64,000 bases of DNA from CBIHON01 sp966211965 (lineage in GTDB: Bacteria; Pseudomonadota; Gammaproteobacteria; Burkholderiales; Burkholderiaceae_D). The stretch covers positions 1-64,000 of the forward strand of contig CBIHON010000007.1 of NCBI GenBank assembly GCA_966211965.1. The letters run 5' to 3'. Position numbers and translations under genes: made by a program. The notes under the pieces were generated by a model. That model saw nothing but the letters and a program-made list of their open reading frames with translations, did no database searches and was not told the origin of the DNA. This document shows, piece after piece, positions 6,635-15,138 of the stretch. How positions within the stretch are numbered: the first letter of the stretch is position 1; each line of letters starts with the position of its first letter.

Positions 6635-8797
6635 TTAAGGTACATCATTCAATTGGGAGGTAAACAACAACGCTGCCTCGCGCATGCGAGATAGTTGACT
6701 GGCTAAATAATCTCTTCCTACACGACCTTCATTGAACAGCTTACGCGCACTGTATGCCATCGGCAGCTCTTCAGCAATACCGCGCGCCGTGGCGATACAG
6801 TTACAGTCCCCTTGTGACGCCAGTTTCGTTTCAAGACCGTAACCATATTGGCCCGGCCCTTCGATATGCGTATAGCCAGGCCGCATTCCTTGACGCGGCG
6901 TGAGCGGAAAAGCAAGCTGAAAGCCTGCAAACGTCCCCCGGTCGCTGCGCCGGATATACGCCTGCGCCTGGACGTCCCCGAACCAGCGGCTCACGCGAAT
7001 GGAAGGTCCGCGATCGTTCTCCACATACTTGCTGTATCCAAGCTCGACCCAGGTGTCCAAAGCTTGGTGAGTCCACCGATAAAACGCGCCAATATTGACC
7101 AGTGTCGACTTGAGGAAGGCGTCGGAATAACGCATCTGCGAATACAGCAGGCGCGCCTGGTCTTCCCTCCCGGGTACAAACAGGGTTGTCTCGTTTTGCA
7201 AACCGGTATAGTCATATTGAAGCTTGCCAAGGCTTGTGATGTTCAACAGCCGGTCCGTCAGCCAGAAAGACTGGTTCAAGACAGCCGACCGCAGGCCGGT
7301 GCGCTGATGCGCATAACTGAATGGTCCATTCTCGACATCGTCGGAATCGCGCAAATGTCTTACATAAGTGACCGAACCTTCAGCCCCCTTCCACAGCGGA
7401 ACGATACCTGTTGCGCTCACCGCGAGCGAATAATCGTACGCCCCCAATTCCGTACCGACAAAGGATTTGAGAACCGGCTCGACGACGACGCGCGACATGC
7501 CCCTCCTGCCCTCTTTCGAATCAAGCCAGCGCACTTTATCGTTATCGAGCGGCCGGTAGGAGACATCAAGGCCGTCCATCGCATCATAACGATCCCCATC
7601 CTTCAGAAAACGCAGATATCGCACCCGGTCGACTGTCGTGGCGTAGAGAGGAAGTCCAGCCTTCTTTGTCACCGCGCTGAGCGTGGCCACCGATTGCGGG
7701 CCGAGGCGCGCGGCAAGCGCCAATACAATGCCGATTGCATCGGCTTCATTCCGATTGTATCGATGATTTTCATATTCGGCGATCAAACGGCCGCCGACCA
7801 GACCGACCCGGATGCGTTCCAGGCCTGCCTCTTCGAGCGCATCTCGGAGCTCGCGCAACGATGCAAGGTCGTCCGACTTTCTTGCCTTATCCGATGATGT
7901 TGCGTAAGTGGGTCGAGCATCGCTTGGGGCAGTTATGGATTGCTCTGATGGCTTGACATGATTTACATTTCGAGGAGGCGTCCAAACCGCATCGGTAGCC
8001 GGTTCGGGCGTTCGCACACTTCTCGGGTCCTCGCCAAGCGGAATGATGAGATTTAAACCGAAGGCAGGGCGATCGAATCTGCTGCCATCCGGCGAACGCG
8101 CTCCGAATGAGCGCTGCAACGATCCTACAATGGTTGCGTTGGCCAGCGCAGCAATGGGCTTGCTGCTATACCGAACGCCGAGGTGGCTCGTCTTGTTGTT
8201 CCGTTCCACAAGAGTAGAAAAACCCGTATCGCCTATTTCGAGTTCTGCACCGCCAAAAAAACCCGTCAGATAGGGTTCGCCGCGCGCACGCCCAAGCGTC
8301 GCGCGCAAGGGGCCAAAATCCTTGGTCGCCGCGACATATGTCGTCCGAAACAGCGGCGCACCGCCGCCTAAGTCATTTCTCCCAAATGCGATATCGGGCT
8401 GCATCCGGAAAAACTTCGGCAACATCACCTTTGCGTTTGCCGATAGATCGCGCGGGCGATACCCGGGCGGGGTGTCATTCAGATAATTTGCAAGTCGGCC
8501 GGAGATTTCCACATTGGGAAGGAAACCGAGCGCAAACAAATAGTTGTCTCCGCGAGTGGTTTGTGGATATCGGGGATCGATGTAGCTGCTATAACCAAGG
8601 ACAGTAACGCCGTCCGAAAGAACACGGCCACTAGGAATGGTAAGTCCGCCGGACGGACCGAATGCAGTGAGCGCCCTTCCGTCAGATAGCGGAGCGGAAG
8701 ATGTCATCGGCCTTTCTTGCGCATTCGCGAGGCCATACGTCACGACCAGCTCGCTCAACACCAAGAACGCAAGCGCTCCGGATAGCCAAGGAGTCAT
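6635..8797 (-). CDS. YjbH-like exopolysaccharide-associated outer-membrane protein
   Basis: 720 residues with a Sec signal (LSGALAFLVLSELVVTYGLA, cleavage after ANA). The N-terminal half reads FGPSGGLTIPSGRVLSDG, ALGFLPNVEISGRLANYL and PDIAFGRNDLGG. The C-terminal half has AFPLTPRQGMRPG, as in YjbH (group 4 capsule GfcD) proteins, which form beta-barrels in the outer membrane. In E. coli YjbH belongs to yjbEFGH, but no E, F or G partner is seen here. It diverges from the wbpM-like operon and is followed by a lipoprotein. A role in polymer secretion is likely but not shown by sequence alone. Confidence 0.85.
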   Translation of the reverse strand: MTPWLSGALAFLVLSELVVTYGLANAQERPMTSSAPLSDGRALTAFGPSGGLTIPSGRVLSDGVTVLGYSSYIDPRYPQTTRGDNYLFALGFLPNVEISGRLANYLNDTPPGYRPRDLSANAKVMLPKFFRMQPDIAFGRNDLGGGAPLFRTTYVAATKDFGPLRATLGRARGEPYLTGFFGGAELEIGDTGFSTLVERNNKTSHLGVRYSSKPIAALANATIVGSLQRSFGARSPDGSRFDRPAFGLNLIIPLGEDPRSVRTPEPATDAVWTPPRNVNHVKPSEQSITAPSDARPTYATSSDKARKSDDLASLRELRDALEEAGLERIRVGLVGGRLIAEYENHRYNRNEADAIGIVLALAARLGPQSVATLSAVTKKAGLPLYATTVDRVRYLRFLKDGDRYDAMDGLDVSYRPLDNDKVRWLDSKEGRRGMSRVVVEPVLKSFVGTELGAYDYSLAVSATGIVPLWKGAEGSVTYVRHLRDSDDVENGPFSYAHQRTGLRSAVLNQSFWLTDRLLNITSLGKLQYDYTGLQNETTLFVPGREDQARLLYSQMRYSDAFLKSTLVNIGAFYRWTHQALDTWVELGYSKYVENDRGPSIRVSRWFGDVQAQAYIRRSDRGTFAGFQLAFPLTPRQGMRPGYTHIEGPGQYGYGLETKLASQGDCNCIATARGIAEELPMAYSARKLFNEGRVGRDYLASQLSRMREAALLFTSQLNDVP

Positions 8798-9254
8798 AAG
8801 CAGTTGGGAAGCGTGAAAAACAGTGCGCCGGATTGAACTTACACAGCTGCCACATCATAACCGCAATCTTCTATTACGACTGCAGAGTGTCGCAAAAACA
8901 ACGCAAATAATTTGGTATCTATGATCGTCTGTTTATGGGATTATTTCCGGACAGGAATCCGATCTATACTAGGAAAATCCTAGAGCCTGGCTCTAGTGCT
9001 GAGACGCATAAATTTCGACACATAAAAGTGTGCCTTGCCGCGCCCTACGTCGCCTCGCCGGCCGCGTTGGAATCCTCGCGATAGGCCAGCTATCGCTGCG
9101 GCTCGCGCCTGGTTTGACGCAACAATGCATCACTTTTATTTGTGTCGAAATTTATGAGTCTCAGCACTAGGCTCCGCTTGAACCATCATGTCTCTTACAT
9201 TGCACACACTATCGAATGCCGCATAAAACTTTACCCTGAACCCCCCCCCTCATC
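8798..9254. other. divergent regulatory region between yjbH-like and wbpM-like genes
   Basis: 457 bases separate the two arms. It contains two adjacent perfect inverted repeats: 8969-8983 (CTAGGA, AAA, TCCTAG) and 8980-8996 (CTAGAGCC, T, GGCTCTAG). It also holds a MITE at 8997-9166 and a run of nine C at 9241-9249. On the plus strand TTGCAC (9200-9205) and CATAAA (9222-9227), 16 bases apart, form a weak promoter candidate for the right-hand operon. No gene is present. Confidence 0.5.
8997..9166. mobile_element. MITE-like element with terminal inverted repeats and CTAG target duplication
   Basis: A 170-bp non-coding element. The left end, TGCTGAGACGCATAAATTTC, and the right end, whose complement is TGCTGAGACTCATAAATTTC, pair over about 33 bases with one mismatch and a 2-bp indel. 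Both ends are flanked by CTAG (8993-8996 and 9167-9170), the expected target duplication. CTAG duplications are typical of IS5-type transposases, so an IS5-like element may mobilise it in trans; that is inference. The interior has a further hairpin, GCGATAGGCCAGCTATCGC. Confidence 0.65.
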
Positions 9255-11291
9255 ATGCCAGCACAGACGCTCTCCCTTGCGGCCCGGCTTAGTGAAAAGC
9301 TGGTTTCATTGAATCGGTGGCCAAAAGTCATGCTCATGGTTGCAGCTGACTGCACGGCGTTGCCAATATGCTTTTTCATCGCAATGCTGCTCAGGCTCGG
9401 TGAGTTTTCACGAACCTTCCAATATGGGGCGGCGCCGTACATCGCAATGACCTTATTGACCATCGTCGCGTTCATGCTGTCAGGACTGTATCGTGCCGTT
9501 ATACGGTTCATCGATCAGCCGCTCCTTGTCTCAGCAGGCATAGGCCTTGGCGCCGTTGCAGTGATTACGTTTTCGGCCTCGTTCAGCTTCAACGATCAAA
9601 CCTTGCCCCGTTCTGCGGTAATGATCTATTGGTTCACCGCGTTCACTTATGTGGTTACCTCAAGGCTGGTGGTTCGGTCTTTCCTGAGAAAGAATATCCG
9701 CCGACGGCAGAATGAAAGCGCAAAAAAGGCCGTGGCTATCTACGGCGCTGGTGAAGCAGGAGTACAACTTGCCCAGGCAATGAGACTGAGTAACGAATAT
9801 CAGGTCAAGTGTTTTTTTGACGACAAGCAGTCGCTGAACAACAAGAACGTCGCCAGCTTGACGGTTTACCACTCAAGCAGGCTCGCGACGATTGTGCAAC
9901 AACAATCCATAGGCTTGGTCATCCTCGCCATTCCCTCCTCCCCACCGGAGCGCCGCCGGCAGGTCATGCGCGTCGTAAGGGAAACGGGAGTCGGCATCAA
10001 GACACTTCACAGCTTGATGGAACTTGCAGACGAAAAGATTTCTACGAAATCCATCCGCGAAATCAAGATTGAGGATTTGCTTGGACGGGCGCCAATTCCG
10101 CCTCGGGTGGATCTCTTTGCGCGCTGCGTTCAAGACAAGAGCGTGCTGGTCACTGGCACAGGAGGATCGATCGGCAGTGAATTGTGCCGTCAGATCATGG
10201 GGTCAGGCCCTGCCGCGCTGCATCTTCTCGATCATAGCGAGTTCGCACTTTACACGGTCATGCAAGAGTTGAAGTTGCGTTTTCCGGACGTGCCTATCTA
10301 TGGGCATCTCGGCTCCGTTTGCGACGCCCGTTTAGTTGAACATATTGTCAGTACCGGAAAAGTCGGGACGATTTACCATGCGGCTGCATACAAGCACGTC
10401 CCTCTGGTCGAAGCAAATATGGCTGAGGGTATACGCAACAACGTATTGGGCGCAAAAGTCGTTGCCGAGGCTGCGACGAAGTTCGATGTCAAGACCTGCG
10501 TCCTGGTCTCCACCGACAAGGCGGTCCGCCCCACCAACATCATGGGGGCAAGCAAGCGTGTGGCCGAGCTGATTTTTCAGGCCGCAGCCGCCAGGGGCAA
10601 TCATGAAACCGTCTTCAGCATGGTTCGTTTCGGCAACGTTCTGGGATCTTCAGGATCTGTCGTTCCCCTCTTCAGGGAACAGATTGAACGCGGCGGACCT
10701 ATCACTATCACGCATCCCGACATTGCGCGCTACTTCATGCTGATCCCTGAAGCTGCCCAACTGGTCATTCAGGCAGGCGCAATGGCCAAGGGCGGAGAGA
10801 TCTTCGTTCTCGATATGGGAGAACTAATCAAGATCATTGATCTGGCGCGCACGATGATCGAAATGTCGGGCCTGAAAGAGAAATGTCCCTCCAATCCCCA
10901 TGGTGATATCGAAATATCCGTTGTCGGGTTGCGCCCTGGGGAAAAGCTGTATGAGGAACTGACGATTGGAGACGCCGTCACCCCAAGCTACCATCCGCGC
11001 ATCATGTGCGCGACGGAATATTCGCTGCAGGAGGATGTCCTCGGGATGACAGTCGATGCGCTACTGGCGGCATGCGAGAGCCGCGACAGAGAGAAAATTC
11101 AGGCGGTCATGCGCGACATCGTGCCGGAATATCTCCCGCAAGAGTGCCATCATGCGCAAGCCGTTCAAATGACGTCTGAACTGGCCAGGACGGAAAAGGA
11201 AAACGAATTTGCAGCCACGCAGTCCGCGCCTATCGCGGAACCGGCATCACCGGCTCAAGTTGACGATACCGAAGCCTGCAATTATGTGTAG
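9255..11291 (+). CDS. membrane-bound nucleoside-diphosphate-sugar 4,6-dehydratase (WbpM/CapD/PglF family)
   Basis: 678 residues, full length for the large form. Four membrane segments (about residues 25-140) precede a CoA-binding-like Rossmann domain (AIYGAGEAGVQLAQAM, about 161-176) and a C-terminal SDR domain (VLVTGTGGSIGSELCRQI, about 297-314). The atypical catalytic set Ser-Met-Lys is visible in STDKAVRPTNIMGASKR (419-435). Such enzymes convert UDP-GlcNAc to the 4-keto-6-deoxy sugar, feeding bacillosamine, fucosamine or quinovosamine. The DegT aminotransferase two genes on may act on its product. A C9 run lies five bases before the ATG where a ribosome site is expected. Confidence 0.93.
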   Translation: MPAQTLSLAARLSEKLVSLNRWPKVMLMVAADCTALPICFFIAMLLRLGEFSRTFQYGAAPYIAMTLLTIVAFMLSGLYRAVIRFIDQPLLVSAGIGLGAVAVITFSASFSFNDQTLPRSAVMIYWFTAFTYVVTSRLVVRSFLRKNIRRRQNESAKKAVAIYGAGEAGVQLAQAMRLSNEYQVKCFFDDKQSLNNKNVASLTVYHSSRLATIVQQQSIGLVILAIPSSPPERRRQVMRVVRETGVGIKTLHSLMELADEKISTKSIREIKIEDLLGRAPIPPRVDLFARCVQDKSVLVTGTGGSIGSELCRQIMGSGPAALHLLDHSEFALYTVMQELKLRFPDVPIYGHLGSVCDARLVEHIVSTGKVGTIYHAAAYKHVPLVEANMAEGIRNNVLGAKVVAEAATKFDVKTCVLVSTDKAVRPTNIMGASKRVAELIFQAAAARGNHETVFSMVRFGNVLGSSGSVVPLFREQIERGGPITITHPDIARYFMLIPEAAQLVIQAGAMAKGGEIFVLDMGELIKIIDLARTMIEMSGLKEKCPSNPHGDIEISVVGLRPGEKLYEELTIGDAVTPSYHPRIMCATEYSLQEDVLGMTVDALLAACESRDREKIQAVMRDIVPEYLPQECHHAQAVQMTSELARTEKENEFAATQSAPIAEPASPAQVDDTEACNYV

Positions 11292-11387
11292 AGCGCCGCG
11301 CTTCGGCCGTTCGAAACTGCAGCCTTCGATCGAATTTTGCTTCAACGTCTTGTAAATAATTGATGAGGCTTACGGCAACGGTGGCTT

Positions 11388-12545
11388 ATGACAACGATTC
11401 TCATCTTGTTCTGCCTGTCGATGTTCTTCTTGTACTACATCTACGATGGTTATCTCCGCTTCCTGCAGCTGGCAGGCATGCTCTTCTCAAACAAGGAGAA
11501 GAGATACGAACACGCCGATCTCCCGCCGTTGACGGTGCTTTTGACTGTTTGTAATGAAGCGGGTGAGATTGCCGAACGCATTTGCAACATTCTCGATACC
11601 GATTACCCTAAAGATAAACTGCAGATACTGGTCGCTTCGGACGGTTCGAATGACGGCACTGAAGAGATTGTCGCCGGCATGGCGGAAAAATGCGCGAACG
11701 AAAGGGTGCAGCTTTATCGGTCCGGTGCGCGACTCGGCAAGACGGAAACCCAGAATCGTGCGATGGCGCTGGCAACCGGTGAAATCATCGTGTTTACCGA
11801 CGCAGGCACCCGATTCCGGCGCGACTTCCTTAACCGGATAGCCGCTCCCTTTGCCGCACCTGATGTCGGGGCAGTAAATGGGCATTTGTTGTTCTTGCAG
11901 GATTTTCAGAGCGGTATCGCTGCCAGCCAAGGGTACTATTGGAGCTATGAGCTGCGCCTGAGGCAGGCCGAAAGCCGCCTCGCCATCCTGGCGGTTGTTT
12001 CCGGCGCATGTACAGCTATTCGCAAATCCCTGTTCCGCCCCATGAATCCAACCATCGGAGAAGATTGCGTCCTCCCATTGGAAGTGGCGATGAACGGCTA
12101 CCGGGTCGTACATGCCCAGGATGCGATTGCGGTGGACCGAATGGACCGCGACGCCAAGGGGGAATTCCGGGCACGCGTTCGCATGACCTTGCGCAATTGG
12201 CAGGGGACGTGGGCCTATCCCCATCTTCTCAATCCGCTGCGCCATCCCGGCTATGCGTTGGCGCTTTGGTCGCACAAGATTCTCCGCTGGCTGTCGCCTT
12301 TCTTTCTCTTGACCGCGGCGCTGTGCGCGGTGGCGGGAGCCGCCTTGGATATGCAATCCATGAAAATCGCAACCGCCTTCGCCGGCGCATTCGTTTTGGC
12401 TGCCGCTATCGGATGGCAAAGCGAAAAAGGGAATTTCAACATGCCGGGAACCGGCGCGATATACAGTTTTTTGCTTGCCAATGCTGGATTTCTCGTGGGG
12501 GTCATCAAGGCGCTAAGAGGGACGCGGGTCAGTGGTTATCGCTAG
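11388..12545 (+). CDS. membrane glycosyltransferase, family 2 (processive-synthase-like)
   Basis: 385 residues. One N-terminal membrane segment (TTILILFCLSMFFLYYIY) leads to a GT-A domain: ASDGSNDG (Asp85), FTDAG (Asp138), GEDC (Glu225, Asp226) and RNWQG (269-273), similar to the Q/R-x-x-RW motif of hyaluronan- and PGA-synthase-like enzymes. Three C-terminal membrane segments follow (about 295-380). It may add a sugar to the growing lipid-linked unit at the inner membrane; the donor is unknown. It is co-directional with the dehydratase before it and the aminotransferase after it. Confidence 0.88.
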   Translation: MTTILILFCLSMFFLYYIYDGYLRFLQLAGMLFSNKEKRYEHADLPPLTVLLTVCNEAGEIAERICNILDTDYPKDKLQILVASDGSNDGTEEIVAGMAEKCANERVQLYRSGARLGKTETQNRAMALATGEIIVFTDAGTRFRRDFLNRIAAPFAAPDVGAVNGHLLFLQDFQSGIAASQGYYWSYELRLRQAESRLAILAVVSGACTAIRKSLFRPMNPTIGEDCVLPLEVAMNGYRVVHAQDAIAVDRMDRDAKGEFRARVRMTLRNWQGTWAYPHLLNPLRHPGYALALWSHKILRWLSPFFLLTAALCAVAGAALDMQSMKIATAFAGAFVLAAAIGWQSEKGNFNMPGTGAIYSFLLANAGFLVGVIKALRGTRVSGYR

Positions 12546-12603
12546 ACGCTCCAGTGCACTTGGTTGATTTGTCTTTTATTCATATCGCTAATTTGGGATT
12601 TCT

Positions 12604-13758
12604 ATGGCCAAATTCCTGCCGTTTGCATTGCCCGATATTTCGGAAGAAGAAATCCAGGCAGTCGTCGAATGCTTGCGCTCCGGGTGGGTCACCACCGGAC
12701 CAAGAACCAAGCAATTCGAAACCGACTTCGCCGCCTATATCGGCGACGGCGTCGAGGCCATTGCGTTGAATTCAGCGACCGCGGGATTGCATCTCGTACT
12801 GGAAGCGCTTGGCATAGGGGTGGGAGACGAAGTAATTGTGCCGACGATGACCTTTACCGCCACGGCAGAGGTCGTCAGGTATCTTGGTGCCGATCCCGTT
12901 TTCGCTGATTGCGACCCGGTCACCTTGAATATCGACGTTACAAAGCTTGAAGATCTGATATCGCCAAAAACGAAGGCTATCATCCCAGTGCACTACAGCG
13001 GTCTGGCATGCGACATGGACGCCATTCTGGAGATCGCGCGACGTCACCGTCTGAAGGTGGTCGAGGATGCAGCGCATGCGTTTCCAGCGACTTACAAGAG
13101 GAAGCTGGTCGGCACGCTTCAAACCGACGCAACGGTGTTCAGTTTTTATGCGAACAAACCCATGACGACGGGAGAAGGCGGCATGGTTGTGACGCGAGAT
13201 CCTTCAATCGTAAGCCGCATCAAGATCATGCGCCTGCATGGGATCAACCGCGACGCCTTTGATAGATTCGTTTCCGAAAGGCCAGCGTGGTTCTATGAAG
13301 TCGTCGCGCCCGGTTACAAGTACAACATGACTGATATTGCAGCGTCGATCGGTGTTCAACAACTGCGCAGGATCGATTGCTTTCTACAGAAACGCCAGCA
13401 TCTCGCGCGACGGTACTATGAAGAATTGCAAGATTCGCCGTTGATGCTGCCTCAGGATGCTGTCGAGGGAGATCTGCACGCCTGGCATCTGTTCGTGGTG
13501 CGCCTGGCAAAGAATACCGCTGTTGAGCGCAATGAACTGATTCAAAAACTATGTGAGCAAGGAATCGGCATCAGTGTTCACTTCATTCCGTTACACCGGC
13601 ATTCATATTGGCGGGATACGTACCGATTGCGACCAGAGCAGTTCCCATGTGCGGAAGAAGCCTATCATTCCATGTTCAGTCTGCCGTTGTATACGAAAAT
13701 GACAGACGACGACCAATCTCGCGTGATCGCAGCAGTGCGCAAGTTGCTATGCTCATGA
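12604..13758 (+). CDS. DegT/DnrJ/EryC1/StrS-family sugar aminotransferase
   Basis: A 384-residue PLP enzyme of the type that aminates C4 (or C3) of keto-sugar nucleotides. The Schiff-base lysine is Lys185 in FSFYANKPMTTGEGG. The PLP-N1-binding Asp is Asp155 in VVEDAAHA, and LNSATAGLHLVL (about 55-66) lines the phosphate pocket. N- and C-termini are complete. It lies directly behind the WbpM-like dehydratase and GT2, so a 4-amino-4,6-dideoxy-HexNAc is a reasonable product. Its stop overlaps the next gene by 4 bp. Confidence 0.93.
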   Translation: MAKFLPFALPDISEEEIQAVVECLRSGWVTTGPRTKQFETDFAAYIGDGVEAIALNSATAGLHLVLEALGIGVGDEVIVPTMTFTATAEVVRYLGADPVFADCDPVTLNIDVTKLEDLISPKTKAIIPVHYSGLACDMDAILEIARRHRLKVVEDAAHAFPATYKRKLVGTLQTDATVFSFYANKPMTTGEGGMVVTRDPSIVSRIKIMRLHGINRDAFDRFVSERPAWFYEVVAPGYKYNMTDIAASIGVQQLRRIDCFLQKRQHLARRYYEELQDSPLMLPQDAVEGDLHAWHLFVVRLAKNTAVERNELIQKLCEQGIGISVHFIPLHRHSYWRDTYRLRPEQFPCAEEAYHSMFSLPLYTKMTDDDQSRVIAAVRKLLCS

Positions 13759-14342
13759 AAAGGCTCTTTGACATCGTACTGGCGTCGATAGGGCTCTTGA
13801 TGCTGTGTCCGCTATTTCTGCTCATCGCTGTCCTGATCAAACTCGACACGCCGGGGCCGATATTTTTCCGGCAGACCCGGGTCGGCCGATACGGCCGTTT
13901 GTTTTACATATTCAAGTTCAGGACGATGGCGGAAAACTGTGAATCGAAAGGGCAACTTACGGTTGAGCAGGACTCGCGTATCACGAAACGGGGTCGGGTA
14001 CTGCGCCGCTACAAACTGGATGAATTACCGCAGCTGATCAATGTGCTGACAGGCGATATGAGCTTCGTGGGGCCAAGACCGGAGGTACCCTATTATTGCG
14101 AGAAATACCCAGAGGAACTGAGAAAAATCGTGTTGTCGGTGCGGCCGGGAATAACCGACCACGCATCAATAAAGTACAAGGATGAAAGCAAACTGCTGAG
14201 CGGGTCATCCGATCCCGAGAAGACTTATGTTGAAGAGATACTTCCTGACAAACTTCAGCTCTATGCCAAATACGTCCAGACTCGAAGCATGCTTGATGAT
14301 TTGCGAATTCTCATCACCACTTTACGCGCGATCGTCTCGTGA
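13755..14342 (+). CDS. initiating sugar-phosphate transferase (polyprenyl-phosphate monotopic PGT)
   Basis: 195 residues, the minimal PglC/WcaJ-catalytic-domain size. It has a re-entrant membrane helix (FDIVLASIGLLMLCPLFLL), then GPIFFRQTRVGR, FKFRTM, the conserved LDELPQLINVLTGDMSFVGP and RPEVP. It transfers sugar-1-phosphate to undecaprenyl phosphate to begin the repeat unit. ATG 13755 overlaps the aminotransferase stop (ATGA); ATG 13749 is an alternative. A diamino-sugar donor from the upstream enzymes would fit, by analogy with PglF-E-C, but is not proven. Confidence 0.93.
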   Translation: MKRLFDIVLASIGLLMLCPLFLLIAVLIKLDTPGPIFFRQTRVGRYGRLFYIFKFRTMAENCESKGQLTVEQDSRITKRGRVLRRYKLDELPQLINVLTGDMSFVGPRPEVPYYCEKYPEELRKIVLSVRPGITDHASIKYKDESKLLSGSSDPEKTYVEEILPDKLQLYAKYVQTRSMLDDLRILITTLRAIVS

Positions 14343-14378
14343 AAATCCCTGAATGCAAACAGGATCTGCGAAATGCAC

Positions 14379-14402
14379 GGACACTTAGTAAAAAGTGTTC
14401 CT
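14379..14402. terminator. possible bidirectional terminator hairpin between convergent genes
   Basis: GGACACTT and AAGTGTTCC are separated by AGTAAA and can pair with one bulge. The hairpin lies where the plus-strand sugar-transferase operon meets the minus-strand deacetylase gene and overlaps the last codons of the latter. T-runs are short, so strength is uncertain. Confidence 0.3.
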
Positions 14403-15110
14403 TAAGCGTATATAGGTTTTCTTTCCGAGTACCGCCTTGGCAATCGTACGCGACCTGTCGAACATCCCCAACCAGCGCAGGTACATCAGGCTTGGTTCGA
14501 TGAGACGCGGCAAGTCTACGCTCGTATGCCGCCGATTGACCGCGACACGCGGCAAGATAATGTCGGCATTGCGGGCAACCCCGGGGCGGGAGGAACATAG
14601 GCGGCGGTAGCCCGCTTCCAGCCCAAGGCGATGGCACCAGCCGGAATAATCGCCGAAAGGATAGGCGAAAGTCGAAACCGGCGCCCCCAGGCGGTCTTCG
14701 ATACATCTTTTCGACACATCGAATTCCAACCATGCCTGATCTCTTGGCAAACAGCTCATTTGCAGATGCGAGAGGCCGTGAGAGCCGATTTCCATACCGG
14801 CATCGTGCATTTCGCGTATTTGATGCCATTCCAGATAGCCTGGCGTACCGACCCATTCCGGGACAATGAAAAAAGTCGCACGCAGGCCGCGGGCGACGAG
14901 TTGAGGATAGACGATCGAGTAATCGCTGCTCGATCCATCATCGAAACTGAGACAGACTGCGGGTTCTCCTTGCCATACCGCTGCCGTCGTTACCGAAATT
15001 TTTTTTTCACAAATGATATCGAGCATGCTTTTCAACGTTGACGATGAAATATCGGCCCACTCGATCGGCGCATCTTTGACGACGCGATGCATGACAAATG
15101 TCATTAGCAT
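14385..15110 (-). CDS. polysaccharide deacetylase (carbohydrate esterase 4, NodB domain)
   Basis: 241 residues. Metal and catalytic motifs: LSFDDGSSSD (Asp57, Asp58), GSHGLSH (His111, His115) and FAYPFGDYS. It would remove N-acetyl groups from an amino sugar of the polymer. No signal peptide is evident, so it may act on a cytoplasmic precursor or be exported in another way. Codons 35-37 lie in a run of nine A (14999-15007 as T on the plus strand), a slippage-prone tract inside the reading frame. It is the last gene of the long minus-strand cluster. Confidence 0.88.
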   Translation of the reverse strand: MLMTFVMHRVVKDAPIEWADISSSTLKSMLDIICEKKISVTTAAVWQGEPAVCLSFDDGSSSDYSIVYPQLVARGLRATFFIVPEWVGTPGYLEWHQIREMHDAGMEIGSHGLSHLQMSCLPRDQAWLEFDVSKRCIEDRLGAPVSTFAYPFGDYSGWCHRLGLEAGYRRLCSSRPGVARNADIILPRVAVNRRHTSVDLPRLIEPSLMYLRWLGMFDRSRTIAKAVLGKKTYIRLRNTFY

Positions 15111-15138
15111 TTCTTCTTACCTTTTTTCGTCAATCTCG

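Noticed and set aside
9241..9254. a ribosome binding site before the wbpM-like gene
   Set aside because: Only a C-run and CATC are present; no purine-rich site could be assigned.
12008..12769. long alternative frame inside the GT2 gene
   Set aside because: A shadow of the GT2 frame; GC-rich DNA opens many such frames and it shows no domain.
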